Positions 7,747 to 13,276 of a stretch of DNA of 14,394 nucleotides are shown here, in pieces; position 1 is the stretch's first letter; each line of letters opens with the position of its first letter. The DNA lies in NCBI GenBank assembly GCA_002404095.1, contig DHJA01000016.1, positions 9,294-23,687 on the forward strand, written 5' to 3'. The notes under the pieces were generated by a model that saw only the letters and a program-made list of their open reading frames with translations, was not told the DNA's origin and did no database searches. A program made the position numbers and the translations under genes. This stretch comes from Planctomycetaceae bacterium UBA4732 (GTDB lineage Bacteria; Planctomycetota; Planctomycetia; Gemmatales; Gemmataceae).

Positions 7747-7899
7747 GGGAATCTCCTTGACCTCACCTGCGTAGTAATAAAACCCCCTGGCATTATGCGT
7801 GCCTGTCCATCTCTGGATGCGATGGTTGCGCACGCCGGGTTAGTATGCTTCCAGTCTAGCTTTGGTCAATACCGATTTCAAGAAACAATTGAGATGGCG

Positions 7900-8043
7900 T
7901 TAATCGTTAGATTCTGTTTGACTGGACTCTCCCTTTTCTTTGCCGGTCAGTCTCTTGTATGTCAGTCGCTTCCCGCCCATCGCGCCAGCAACCTTCGTGA
8001 ACCGCGTTTCGTCGCGGCCTTCCCGCGCGTTGAATCGGAAGTT
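7900..8043 (-). pseudogene. C-terminal remnant of the IS1595-family transposase
   Basis: This segment codes for the last 47 residues of the element's transposase, beginning NFRFNAREG and containing GKRLTYKRLTGKEKG, the characteristic tail of ISXO2-type transposases. It is separated from the rest (10957-11772) by the IS1-like insertion. Joining the parts at the GGAAGTTC duplication gives ...FRYLDEE-NFRFNAREG... in frame, for a 319-residue product. As it stands it has no start codon of its own. Confidence 0.9.
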
Positions 8044-8044
8044 C
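8037..8044. repeat. Left target-site duplication of the IS1-like element
   Basis: GGAAGTTC directly precedes the left terminal repeat and is identical to 10950-10957. Confidence 0.95.
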
Positions 8045-8068
8045 GGTACTGTCCTAGGATTGCGTTGC
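8045..8068 (+). repeat. Left terminal inverted repeat of the IS1-like element
   Basis: It starts GGTACTGTCCTAGGATTGCG and matches the reverse complement of 10926-10949 at 22 of 24 positions (mismatches at positions 14 and 15). It contains the TAG stop codon of the zinc-ribbon gene. Confidence 0.93.
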
Positions 8069-8344
8069 CGGCTTATCCTCTTCGGCTGGCAAGACGAACT
8101 CAAAGCGGCACTGCCTGATAGCCTTTAGACCCTGGATCGCGCTCGCCAGCATGTCGTAGGCGTCGGGTTCGATGCCGCCAAACATCGCGCTGCGAAACTC
8201 GAAACCGCAACATACGCATTTGGTCGGGTGCGGCAAACTGCGAACCTGCTCGACCTTCATTTCATGAGCCGCACCGCAAGACTTGCAGACAATGCGAATC
8301 GTACTCAACTCATCCAGGAGAATTCGGCGAATGTATTCGCTCAC
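8054..8344 (-). CDS. Small zinc-ribbon cargo protein of the IS1-like element
   Basis: This 96-residue protein starts with GTG at 8344 (GAGG 6 bases upstream). It carries two Cys pairs, C20-K-S-C23 and C43-V-C-C46, a treble-clef or zinc-ribbon-like spacing expected to bind one Zn2+. The N-terminal MSEYIRRILLDEL is helical, as is the segment after the ribbon (EPDAYDMLASAIQGLKAI). The stop codon TAG lies inside the left terminal inverted repeat, and the last codons (ATQS) are also specified by the repeat, so the gene is physically part of the element. The IS1-like transposase lies upstream on the same strand, but a terminator (8417-8442) separates them. Function is unknown; a DNA- or protein-binding accessory role is inference. 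Confidence 0.65.
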   Translation of the reverse strand: MSEYIRRILLDELSTIRIVCKSCGAAHEMKVEQVRSLPHPTKCVCCGFEFRSAMFGGIEPDAYDMLASAIQGLKAIRQCRFEFVLPAEEDKPATQS

Positions 8345-8416
8345 GGCGCGGCCTCAATAAAAGAAATCGGTTCGAGGTCTTGTTTCTATTCTACCCTCTC
8401 GCGGTCAATAAACAAA

Positions 8417-8442
8417 CGCGGGAAGGACCAGCCCTTCCCGCG
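8417..8442 (-). terminator. Terminator of the IS1-like transposase gene
   Basis: A perfect 10-bp stem CGCGGGAAGG / CCTTCCCGCG with a 6-base loop is followed on the minus strand by TTTGTTTATTG. It lies 11 bases past the transposase stop codon. Confidence 0.8.
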
Positions 8443-8452
8443 TTCTCGCCGT

Positions 8453-9418
8453 CTAGCGGGCCTGTTCCAGCAATTCCGCCACGGTCCAAACATGGCTCGC
8501 CAGTCCCGCCGCCATAGCCGGACTACATTTATAGCCCATGCGCTCATTAAGCGTCATATGGGAGCGGCAATAGTTATAATAGGCGAAGTAGAGAGCCATT
8601 GCCGCCTCGTGGTTGACCCACTTCTTGCTATGGGCGGTGGTTAGCCGCGTCATCCGCCGAACCGTCATCCGAATGGTCAAGTTCGCCCGCTCTGCATGGC
8701 TCGTACAAATATGGTCTTCATCGGGTTCGCCCATACAAATCACCGGGTAAGAGTCTACAACTTCACCCGGCGAATAGCGTGTCTGCCCTCCTTCCTGCGA
8801 TGGTGTCGCGTAAACCTTGACCAGCTGGGCGAAGTCGATGTTCTGGCCGAACACCAAAGGGATTGCCGTGCGATACGGGCGGAAGCCGTCCGTTGACAGC
8901 TGGAACCGTCCGCGCGTTGCATCGCTCAACTTCGCAGCGAACGTAGTGGTATCTTGCGGCGTGCGCTTGCCGAGATGCCACGCCAGAACCATCTTGTTCA
9001 CGCGCTCAATGGCAACGAAGCACCACGCATCGCCGACCTCTTCGCCGTAACCTTGCTGCTGCTTCCTTCGCTCTTTGCAGCCTACAAAACCCCAAATTTC
9101 GTCGGCCTGTACGTCCTCTACATGGATGCGATGAATCGCCGTTTCAAGGAACCGCTGACAATTCTTCCCAGCCGCAACCATCGCGTGAAGGATCGTGTCG
9201 CGGTGGACTTCGGTAAGCCGCTCGACAGAGCGGACGGAGACGCCTTCTAGCAGCATCCGCAAGCAGAGTACGGCCTTTTCAGGCGCGAGCCGTCGCCGGT
9301 CGGTTGGCCGCGTATCGGCGTCAGTGAACGTACCGCACTCCGCGCAGCGGTAGCGCTGGGAACCGTTGCGATTGAACCCGAACCGCCGGGCCGGATTCTG
9401 GCAGGTTGGACAGAACAT
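8453..9418 (-). CDS. IS1-family-like transposase
   Basis: This 321-residue protein has an N-terminal zinc ribbon (C3, C6, C25, C28), a helix-turn-helix region around residues 60-80 (VSVRSVERLTEVHRDTIL) and a DDE catalytic domain. The candidate catalytic residues are D106 (QADEIWGFVG), D177 (STDGFRPY) and E243 (HAERANLTIRM). The C-terminal HEAAMALYFAYYNYCRSHMT is typical of IS1-type transposases. It is a single uninterrupted frame without the programmed frameshift of classical IS1, as in many longer IS1-family members. It appears intact. It would cut and join at the GGTACTGTCC ends at 8045 and 10949. Possible ribosome site AGGG lies about 11 bases upstream of the ATG. Confidence 0.88.
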   Translation of the reverse strand: MFCPTCQNPARRFGFNRNGSQRYRCAECGTFTDADTRPTDRRRLAPEKAVLCLRMLLEGVSVRSVERLTEVHRDTILHAMVAAGKNCQRFLETAIHRIHVEDVQADEIWGFVGCKERRKQQQGYGEEVGDAWCFVAIERVNKMVLAWHLGKRTPQDTTTFAAKLSDATRGRFQLSTDGFRPYRTAIPLVFGQNIDFAQLVKVYATPSQEGGQTRYSPGEVVDSYPVICMGEPDEDHICTSHAERANLTIRMTVRRMTRLTTAHSKKWVNHEAAMALYFAYYNYCRSHMTLNERMGYKCSPAMAAGLASHVWTVAELLEQAR

Positions 9419-9508
9419 GAGCGCGAACCCTTTCCCTTTATGGCGGGTTCGCTGTAGAATGCTGGTTGCGTAGGCCGCATTCTGGCGTCACCCGCCTGAT
9501 TGTGGTTG

Positions 9509-9544
9509 CCCGCGTCTCTGTTACAAGCAGAGACGCGGGTTTTT
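9509..9544 (+). terminator. Plus-strand terminator-like hairpin upstream of the RHH gene
   Basis: A perfect 12-bp stem CCCGCGTCTCTG (9509-9520) / CAGAGACGCGGG (9528-9539) with a 7-base loop is followed by TTTTT. No plus-strand gene ends before it. It could shield the RHH promoter from transcription entering from the left. Confidence 0.65.
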
Positions 9545-9550
9545 CTTCGC

Positions 9551-9633
9551 CCGTGATTGTATATCTAAAATATATCTAATGGTAGGTCAGTAGCGGACAT
9601 TGACCGGGATATTTTCCGGGTATACAATCACGG
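9551..9633. repeat. Perfect 13-bp inverted repeat around the RHH promoter (probable operator pair)
   Basis: CCGTGATTGTATA (9551-9563) and TATACAATCACGG (9621-9633) are exact reverse complements 57 bases apart. The right arm covers the -10 box of the RHH gene. Between them lie two direct copies of ATATCTAA (9561-9568 and 9572-9579), one helical turn apart. Direct repeats at helical spacing are common operators for ribbon-helix-helix repressors, so autoregulation is inferred. Confidence 0.7.
9600..9628 (+). promoter_or_regulatory. Sigma70-like promoter of the RHH gene, predicting a leaderless mRNA
   Basis: TTGACC (9600-9605), a 17-base spacer and TACAAT (9623-9628) make a strong promoter. The ATG begins 7 bases after the -10 box, where transcription would normally start. 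No ribosome-binding site fits in the 6-base gap. Confidence 0.7.
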
Positions 9634-9634
9634 C

Positions 9635-9871
9635 ATGAACGCTAAAAAGAAAAGACCCGGACGACCTCGCAAGGGTTCGGCCGCGACCAAAAGCGAAAGC
9701 GTCTTGCTCCGCATGGAGAAACGCGAGAAGGAAGGGTTCGCGGCAGCGGCGGAATTGGCCGGCGCGCCGCTGTCGGTATGGATGCGCGAACGGCTAAGGC
9801 GAGCAGCGAAGAAGGAGCTGGAAGAAGCCGGAAAAGACGTGGCGTTCCTACCGGCGGGGCAACTTGATTAG
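9635..9871 (+). CDS. Ribbon-helix-helix DNA-binding protein (cargo of the IS1-like element)
   Basis: This 78-residue protein has a basic N-terminal arm (MNAKKKRPGRPRKGSAATK), then a short strand SESVLLRM and two helices (KEGFAAAAELAGA; LSVWMRERLRRAAKKELEEAG). This matches the ribbon-helix-helix fold of small transcriptional repressors and antitoxins; GRPRKG is an AT-hook-like motif. It is the only plus-strand gene of the insertion. Its promoter overlaps a perfect inverted repeat and its mRNA appears leaderless, suggesting tight self-repression. Its 3' end overlaps the 3' end of the convergent HEPN-like gene by 24 bases. It could be the antitoxin or regulator of that gene, or a regulator of transposition; the sequence does not decide. 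Confidence 0.75.
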   Translation: MNAKKKRPGRPRKGSAATKSESVLLRMEKREKEGFAAAAELAGAPLSVWMRERLRRAAKKELEEAGKDVAFLPAGQLD

Positions 9872-10885
9872 GGACTGCAAAAAGGTCTTTGTTCCGTCAA
9901 AAATATCCTGTGCCTCCTGCGTCGTGTAAGTGCGCTTCGGGTGCATAACATTGTTACGCCACGCATTCTTGACGTGGCGCAAGTAGGCGGCGGCTTCGCT
10001 GAACGCCTCATGTTTGGCAAGTTCTTTGTTGCTGGCGTTTTTGCCGTGCGGCAAGGCATCAATTGCCGCGTCAATGGGCTGGAGGATCAATCCCCAGGTG
10101 TCTTTCGGGTTGACGGTCGTTTTCAACCTGCTTGCGAGATCGCAGACGGCAGCTTCCATGATACGCATTAAGTGAAATACGCACGCCGTAGGCAATCCGA
10201 CGCCCAGGCACTCGCCGCACGCCTCCATGTCCTCCGAGCGGTCCAAGAATCTGTCCCTCACCTCATCGCCGAATGGATTCTTGTCGGCGATGTACTTCTG
10301 CGTTTCGGGCGCCACAGATACAAAAACGCGATCCTTTATCTCTTCCATGATGCGCCGCCGTAGTTCGCCGAACGCAACGGCGAAACCAGCGCTCGTTGAT
10401 TCCATGCCCGCCATCGTGCGTATTCTGTTTATTTGAGATATTGAGAATTTTAATTGCAAGAGTGCGCATTGCCTTTCCAAATCGCCCAGGATCGGCTCCC
10501 ACTCCTCTAAACTAAACCCCTTCAGTGCATCACGCATCATGGTTTGGTACTGCACGGCTTCGCCCTCAACGGGCCATCCCATCAGGATGTTCTGGGCCGC
10601 CGTCTGTTCTACGCCGTTTTCGACCAGCATATCGGCCAGCCGTTTGTGCATTTCGGCGGTGGTGCGCTCTAGCGCACTTAGAGCATCCATCAGGTCAAGG
10701 AATAGGTGGGCATTGAGGGTGAGCATGTCCCAGAGACTCACTAGCTCGCCCGGCGCAGGACGCCACCCGCAGGACTTTTCGCCCGTCCCGCTGGCAACCG
10801 AAGAAGTATCCACATGCGGTGCGTAGGCCGCATCCGACCGGGCGGATGGTTGGTGGACAGGCGCGATGGTATCAGCTGCGGTCAT
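9848..10885 (-). CDS. HEPN-motif-like cargo protein of the IS1-like element
   Basis: This 345-residue protein is mostly helical. The C-terminal third contains LMRIMEAAVCDLASRL, then a conserved-looking block ending AEAAAYLRHVKNAWRNNVMH-like with R310-N-N-V-M-H315. R-N-x3-H fits the Rx4-6H signature of HEPN RNases, which are frequent in toxins, Abi proteins and CRISPR effectors. The N-terminal 55 residues are disordered-looking (Ser, Ala, Pro), and the middle is coiled-coil-like. I recall many unnamed bacterial proteins with this C-terminal block. The RNase assignment rests on the motif only. Its start overlaps the stop of the broken IS1595 transposase by ATGA, which is accidental because the boundary lies inside the IS1-like end. 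Its 3' end overlaps the RHH gene, so the two may form a convergent toxin-regulator pair. Confidence 0.65.
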   Translation of the reverse strand: MTAADTIAPVHQPSARSDAAYAPHVDTSSVASGTGEKSCGWRPAPGELVSLWDMLTLNAHLFLDLMDALSALERTTAEMHKRLADMLVENGVEQTAAQNILMGWPVEGEAVQYQTMMRDALKGFSLEEWEPILGDLERQCALLQLKFSISQINRIRTMAGMESTSAGFAVAFGELRRRIMEEIKDRVFVSVAPETQKYIADKNPFGDEVRDRFLDRSEDMEACGECLGVGLPTACVFHLMRIMEAAVCDLASRLKTTVNPKDTWGLILQPIDAAIDALPHGKNASNKELAKHEAFSEAAAYLRHVKNAWRNNVMHPKRTYTTQEAQDIFDGTKTFLQSLIKLPRR

Positions 10886-10925
10886 GGAACGCCAGTGGTT
10901 AGGGCACAGAATGAGGGACGTGGGA

Positions 10926-10949
10926 GCAACGCAAAGCTAGGACAGTACC
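10926..10949 (-). repeat. Right terminal inverted repeat of the IS1-like element
   Basis: Read on the minus strand it starts GGTACTGTCCTAGCTTTGCG; it matches the left repeat at 22 of 24 positions. It is translated as part of the aberrant tail of the IS1595 transposase ORF. Confidence 0.93.
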
Positions 10950-10957
10950 GGAAGTTC
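10950..10957. repeat. Right target-site duplication of the IS1-like element
   Basis: GGAAGTTC directly follows the right terminal repeat and is identical to 8037-8044. Confidence 0.95.
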
Positions 10958-11778
10958 TCTTCATCCAAGTAGCGGAACAAGTGGAACGGTTCCACGCTGA
11001 CATAGGTTCCACGGATGCACCGCTTCAACAATGACCAGTAGTTTTCCAGCCCGTTCGTATGCACGTTGCCGCGCACGAACTCCACGGCATGATCGACTGC
11101 TTCGTGAAGGTAATCCGGCGCCAGCCCTTCGTAGGAAGGCAAGGCGTCCGTGTTGACCATCGAACCGGGTTCCACGTTCTCGCGGACCTCCGCTTGGACC
11201 GTCTGCTTTTTCGTGTCGGGAATCACCTTCGTTCGGATTTCTCCGTCCCGTTCCAACACGCCGATGACGATGGACTTGCCCACCGCGCCGCGTCCTTTAA
11301 TCGCCTTCTCGCGCTTGGCCTTGTGCATGTTCCGGGCCTTGCCGCCGATGAAGGCTTCATCGACCTCAACCTCTCCACTCAGTTTGCGAAACGTGCCGGT
11401 CTGCATCGCCAGTCGGATACGATGCAAGAGGAACCACGCCGATTTCTGAGTGATGCCGAGCGAACGATGGACTTCCCATGAACTGACGCCGTTCTTGGCG
11501 TTGGCGATGAGCCATATGGCCGCGAGCCACTTGTCCAGGCCGATAGGACTATCTTCCATGATCGTGCCTACCTTGATGCTGAACTGCTTCTTGCAGCCTT
11601 TGCACTTCCACAAGCGGCGGGTAGAAAGGAAGCTGTATTCCTTGCTTTCGCAACGCGGACAGGCGATGCCGTCCCGCCAACGGAGCGGAATAAGGAAGTT
11701 CAAGCAGGCGTCCGGGTCGGAGAAATACCGGATCGCTTCCATTAACGTCTGAGGGCAGGGGGTTGTGTCCATGCCTTC

Positions 11779-11807
11779 ATTCTACGGGAATCGACCGGGT
11801 GAGTCAA
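11779..11807 (-). promoter_or_regulatory. Promoter of the IS1595 transposase, with -35 box inside the terminal repeat
   Basis: On the minus strand TTGACT (11807-11802), a 17-base spacer and TAGAAT (11784-11779) precede the ATG at 11772 by 6 bases, predicting a leaderless mRNA. The -35 box lies inside the right terminal repeat. The matching position of the left repeat reads TAGGCT, so only this end carries the promoter. Confidence 0.65.
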
Positions 11808-11820
11808 GTATATCAATGCC
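11798..11820 (-). repeat. Right terminal inverted repeat of the IS1595-family element
   Basis: On the minus strand it starts GGCATTGATATACTTGACTC and ends ACC. It matches the left repeat at 20 of 23 positions. It also supplies the premature TGA stop (11813-11815) of the TPR-CHAT N-terminal half. Confidence 0.93.
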
Positions 11821-11828
11821 TAAAATTG
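11821..11828. repeat. Right target-site duplication of the IS1595-family element
   Basis: TAAAATTG directly follows the right terminal repeat and is identical to 6729-6736. Confidence 0.95.
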
Positions 11829-12545
11829 CCTCGCTTCTGCATTAATACGCCCAGATTATCTAGGCTCGTGGCTAGGTCGGGGTGGCCGTCGGGATATTTA
11901 TCCGCTGGATAGAGGCGGCGGCGCATTCTCAGGGCTTCGTAGTAGAACAGCTCCGCTCGGCCATACTCGCCTCGCGCGTCCAGCAGAGCGCCTAGGTTGT
12001 TTAGGTCCCCTGCCAGGCTGGGGTGGCCGTCGGGATATTTATCCGGCGGGTAGAGGCGTTTACGTATATCCAGAGCCTCGCATAATAATAGCTCCGCTTT
12101 GCCGTACTCTCCCCGCCTCAGCAACATAGCGCCCAGGTTGCTGAGATTCAGGGCTAGGTCTGGGTGGCCGTTGGGGTACTTCGCAGCTGGGTAAAGTTTC
12201 CTACTCATTTCTATAGCGTCACGGTAGAGCGGTTCCGCCTTGTCAAACTGGCCCCGCGCTCGCAGCATAGCAGCAAGTAAATCGCGGCTTTGGACTAGAT
12301 CTGGGTGGCCATCGGGGTACTTCGACTCTGGGTAGAGGCGCTTACGCATTTCCAGAGCCTCACGATAGAGCGATTCTGCTCGTCCGTACTCACCCAGTTT
12401 CTGCAGGAGGATGCCCTGTATTTCTAAGCTTTGTGCAAAGTCGAGATGACCGTCCGGGTATTTCGCCGCAGGATAGAGCCGGCGGTAAATTTCCAAGGAT
12501 TTTTCCAGCAACTCGTTCGCGGCTGTGTAGTTAACGTCCCGATAC
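11829..12545 (-). repeat. TPR-coding tandem repeats, 141-bp period (5' block)
   Basis: There are about five in-frame 141-base units, each with LYPADKYPDGHPDLA-like and RGEYGKAE-like cores. Boundaries are approximate because the first unit is diverged. Confidence 0.8.
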
Positions 12546-12772
12546 AGAGGAAACGCCTGCTGTTTCAATTCCTTTGCTTGCTTCTCCAGGTTGCTACGCT
12601 CCTCGTCCGTCAATTCCTTCGCCGGCTCGTCGGCCCTCACAGATGCCGCCCATCCCGCCGCACCCATCACCAGCAAGGCGATCCCCAGCGCCAGCGTCAA
12701 CCGTCCGTTCTGCTTCGCAGTCATGGAAGTAGTCATTGGCGATCCTCTTTGATGTACAAATCACGCCGAGGG

Positions 12773-12911
12773 TGCCATGCTTTCGCGGGCCGGTCCCGAA
12801 ATCTCATCCCGTCCCAACCCCGCGAAAGCATGAATCCTCGCGTGGGTCACATGCTTTCGCGGCGGCTTGAGCGGGAGTAAGGTGCAGACCGAGGCCGCGA
12901 AAGCATGGCAC
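12773..12911. repeat. Four alternating copies of CATGCTTTCGCGG (nested inverted repeats)
   Basis: The cores are at 12776-12789 (forward), 12819-12832 (reverse), 12850-12863 (forward) and 12894-12907 (reverse). The outer pair forms a 17-bp perfect inverted repeat, GTGCCATGCTTTCGCGG (12773-12789) with CCGCGAAAGCATGGCAC (12895-12911). The block fills most of the 282-base gap between the DUF7336 gene and the TPR-CHAT gene and lies 37 bases upstream of the latter. It can fold as two small hairpins or one large one. Confidence 0.8.
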
Positions 12912-13018
12912 ACTCCCCTTGTGTAGAGACGATGGGGACAGAGCTACGGCGCCTCGTCATCCCAGGCGTCAGCGACCGGCGCCGGAGAGGGTTCGGCGGC
13001 GGTCGCCATGCGTCGCTC

Positions 13019-13255
13019 TTAAGTGGCCCTTCCGGCTTGCGCGAGCGTTGAATACCCTTCCACCCATTGGTCTTTGTCAACCTGGTATTCGTCGATGTGA
13101 AACCCGGCCGGCGCCTCAGAAAAACCAGGAACCTGGCCAAGGCGTGTTATCGCCGCCTGGGCATTCGCTCGTGAGGAATACACGCCGATAAACTTAACGT
13201 CTTCCGCCTCGTCGTCAACGGAATGCACGTGTTGCAACACATAAACTCTCGTCAT
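13019..13255 (-). CDS. DUF7336-like small protein
   Basis: This 78-residue soluble protein begins MTRVYVLQHVHSVDDEAEDV and continues with KFIGVYSSRANAQAAITRL, PGF, GFHIDEYQVD and WVEGY. This is the pattern of small DUF7336-type proteins as I remember them: a strand, an acidic loop, a helix, then two strands. No catalytic residues are evident and its function is not known. AAGGAG-like sequence lies a few bases before the ATG at 13255 (GAAGGAGGCG on the minus strand). It starts 21 bases after the stop of the 70-codon gene, so they are probably co-transcribed. A 21-codon ORF (MATAAEPSPAPVADAWDDEA...) follows 10 bases after its stop and could be a short gene or chance. Confidence 0.7.
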   Translation of the reverse strand: MTRVYVLQHVHSVDDEAEDVKFIGVYSSRANAQAAITRLGQVPGFSEAPAGFHIDEYQVDKDQWVEGYSTLAQAGRAT

Positions 13256-13276
13256 GGGACGCCTCCTTCTTACTCA

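Larger units (their letters stand above)
8045..10949 (-). mobile_element. IS1-like element with cargo, nested in the IS1595 transposase gene
   Basis: This 2,905-bp element is bounded by inverted repeats beginning GGTACTGTCCTAG (22 of 24 positions match) and an 8-bp duplication GGAAGTTC. Ends starting GGT and an 8-9-bp duplication are features of the IS1 family. It encodes an IS1-type zinc-ribbon plus DDE transposase (8453-9418). Three further genes lie inside the repeats: a zinc-ribbon protein, a ribbon-helix-helix protein and a protein with a HEPN-like motif. Its removal restores the IS1595 transposase reading frame exactly, so the boundaries are firm. Ordinary IS1 elements are about 0.7-1.2 kb without cargo. 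Confidence 0.93.
10882..11772 (-). pseudogene. IS1595/ISXO2-family transposase, interrupted near the C-terminus
   Basis: This ORF has 296 codons, of which the first 272 are transposase. The N-terminal zinc ribbon has C38, C41, C57 and C60. A helix-turn-helix (SSWEVHRSLGITQKSAWFLL) follows, then the ISXO2-like DDE domain with D138 (EVEVDEAFIGG), D209 (NTDALPSYEG) and N240/E243 (TNGLENYWSLLKR). The last 21 codons (YCPSFALLPRP...) come from the right end of the IS1-like insertion and replace the native tail now at 7900-8043. All catalytic residues remain, so residual activity is possible, though the lost 47-residue tail is conserved in the family. The start at 11772 has no Shine-Dalgarno site and sits 7 bases after a -10 box. 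Confidence 0.9.
6737..11820 (-). mobile_element. IS1595/ISXO2-family element with cargo, inserted in the TPR-CHAT gene
   Basis: This 5,084-bp element is bounded by 23-bp imperfect inverted repeats starting GGC (20/23 matches) and an 8-bp target duplication TAAAATTG. Both are typical of the IS1595 family. Its transposase is read on the minus strand from the right end. Downstream in the same orientation lie three small cargo genes of 167, 99 and 53 codons. A 2,905-bp IS1-like element (8045-10949) later inserted into its transposase gene. Subtracting that element and one 8-bp duplication gives an ancestral element of 2,171 bp. Cargo genes are known for some IS1595 subgroups. The insertion site is exactly between TPR units five and six of the host gene. 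Confidence 0.95.
11821..12736 (-). pseudogene. N-terminal part of the interrupted TPR-CHAT protein
   Basis: This part encodes a signal peptide (hydrophobic residues 12-31, likely cleaved after VRA, residue 35), a charged helix and five TPR units of 47 residues beginning near residues 66, 114, 161, 208 and 255. It then stops 2 residues into element sequence (...RGNF-RH, TGA at 11813). GAGG lies 8 bases before the ATG at 12736, so a 307-residue exported TPR-only protein may still be made. Joined to 4552-6728 through one copy of TAAAATTG, the frame gives 1030 residues: signal, about nine TPR units, linker and CHAT. The TPRs resemble kinesin-light-chain-like TPR_12 repeats, which bind partner proteins. 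The signal peptide suggests export, unusual for a CHAT protease. Confidence 0.88.

Noticed and set aside
7747..7833. 29-residue N-terminal extension of the 167-codon cargo gene
   Set aside because: AAGGAG sits directly before ATG 7746; the extension has no start-site support.
7900..8103. A separate 67-residue gene
   Set aside because: Its first 20 residues come from the IS1-like terminal region and the rest is the displaced transposase C-terminus.
10882..10885. ATGA overlap read as a natural operon of IS1595 transposase and HEPN-like gene
   Set aside because: The overlap lies inside the IS1-like element; the native transposase tail is at 7900-8043. The junction was created by insertion.
12773..12911. 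CRISPR-like array
   Set aside because: There are only four 13-14-base copies, in alternating orientation, with unequal spacers and no cas genes.
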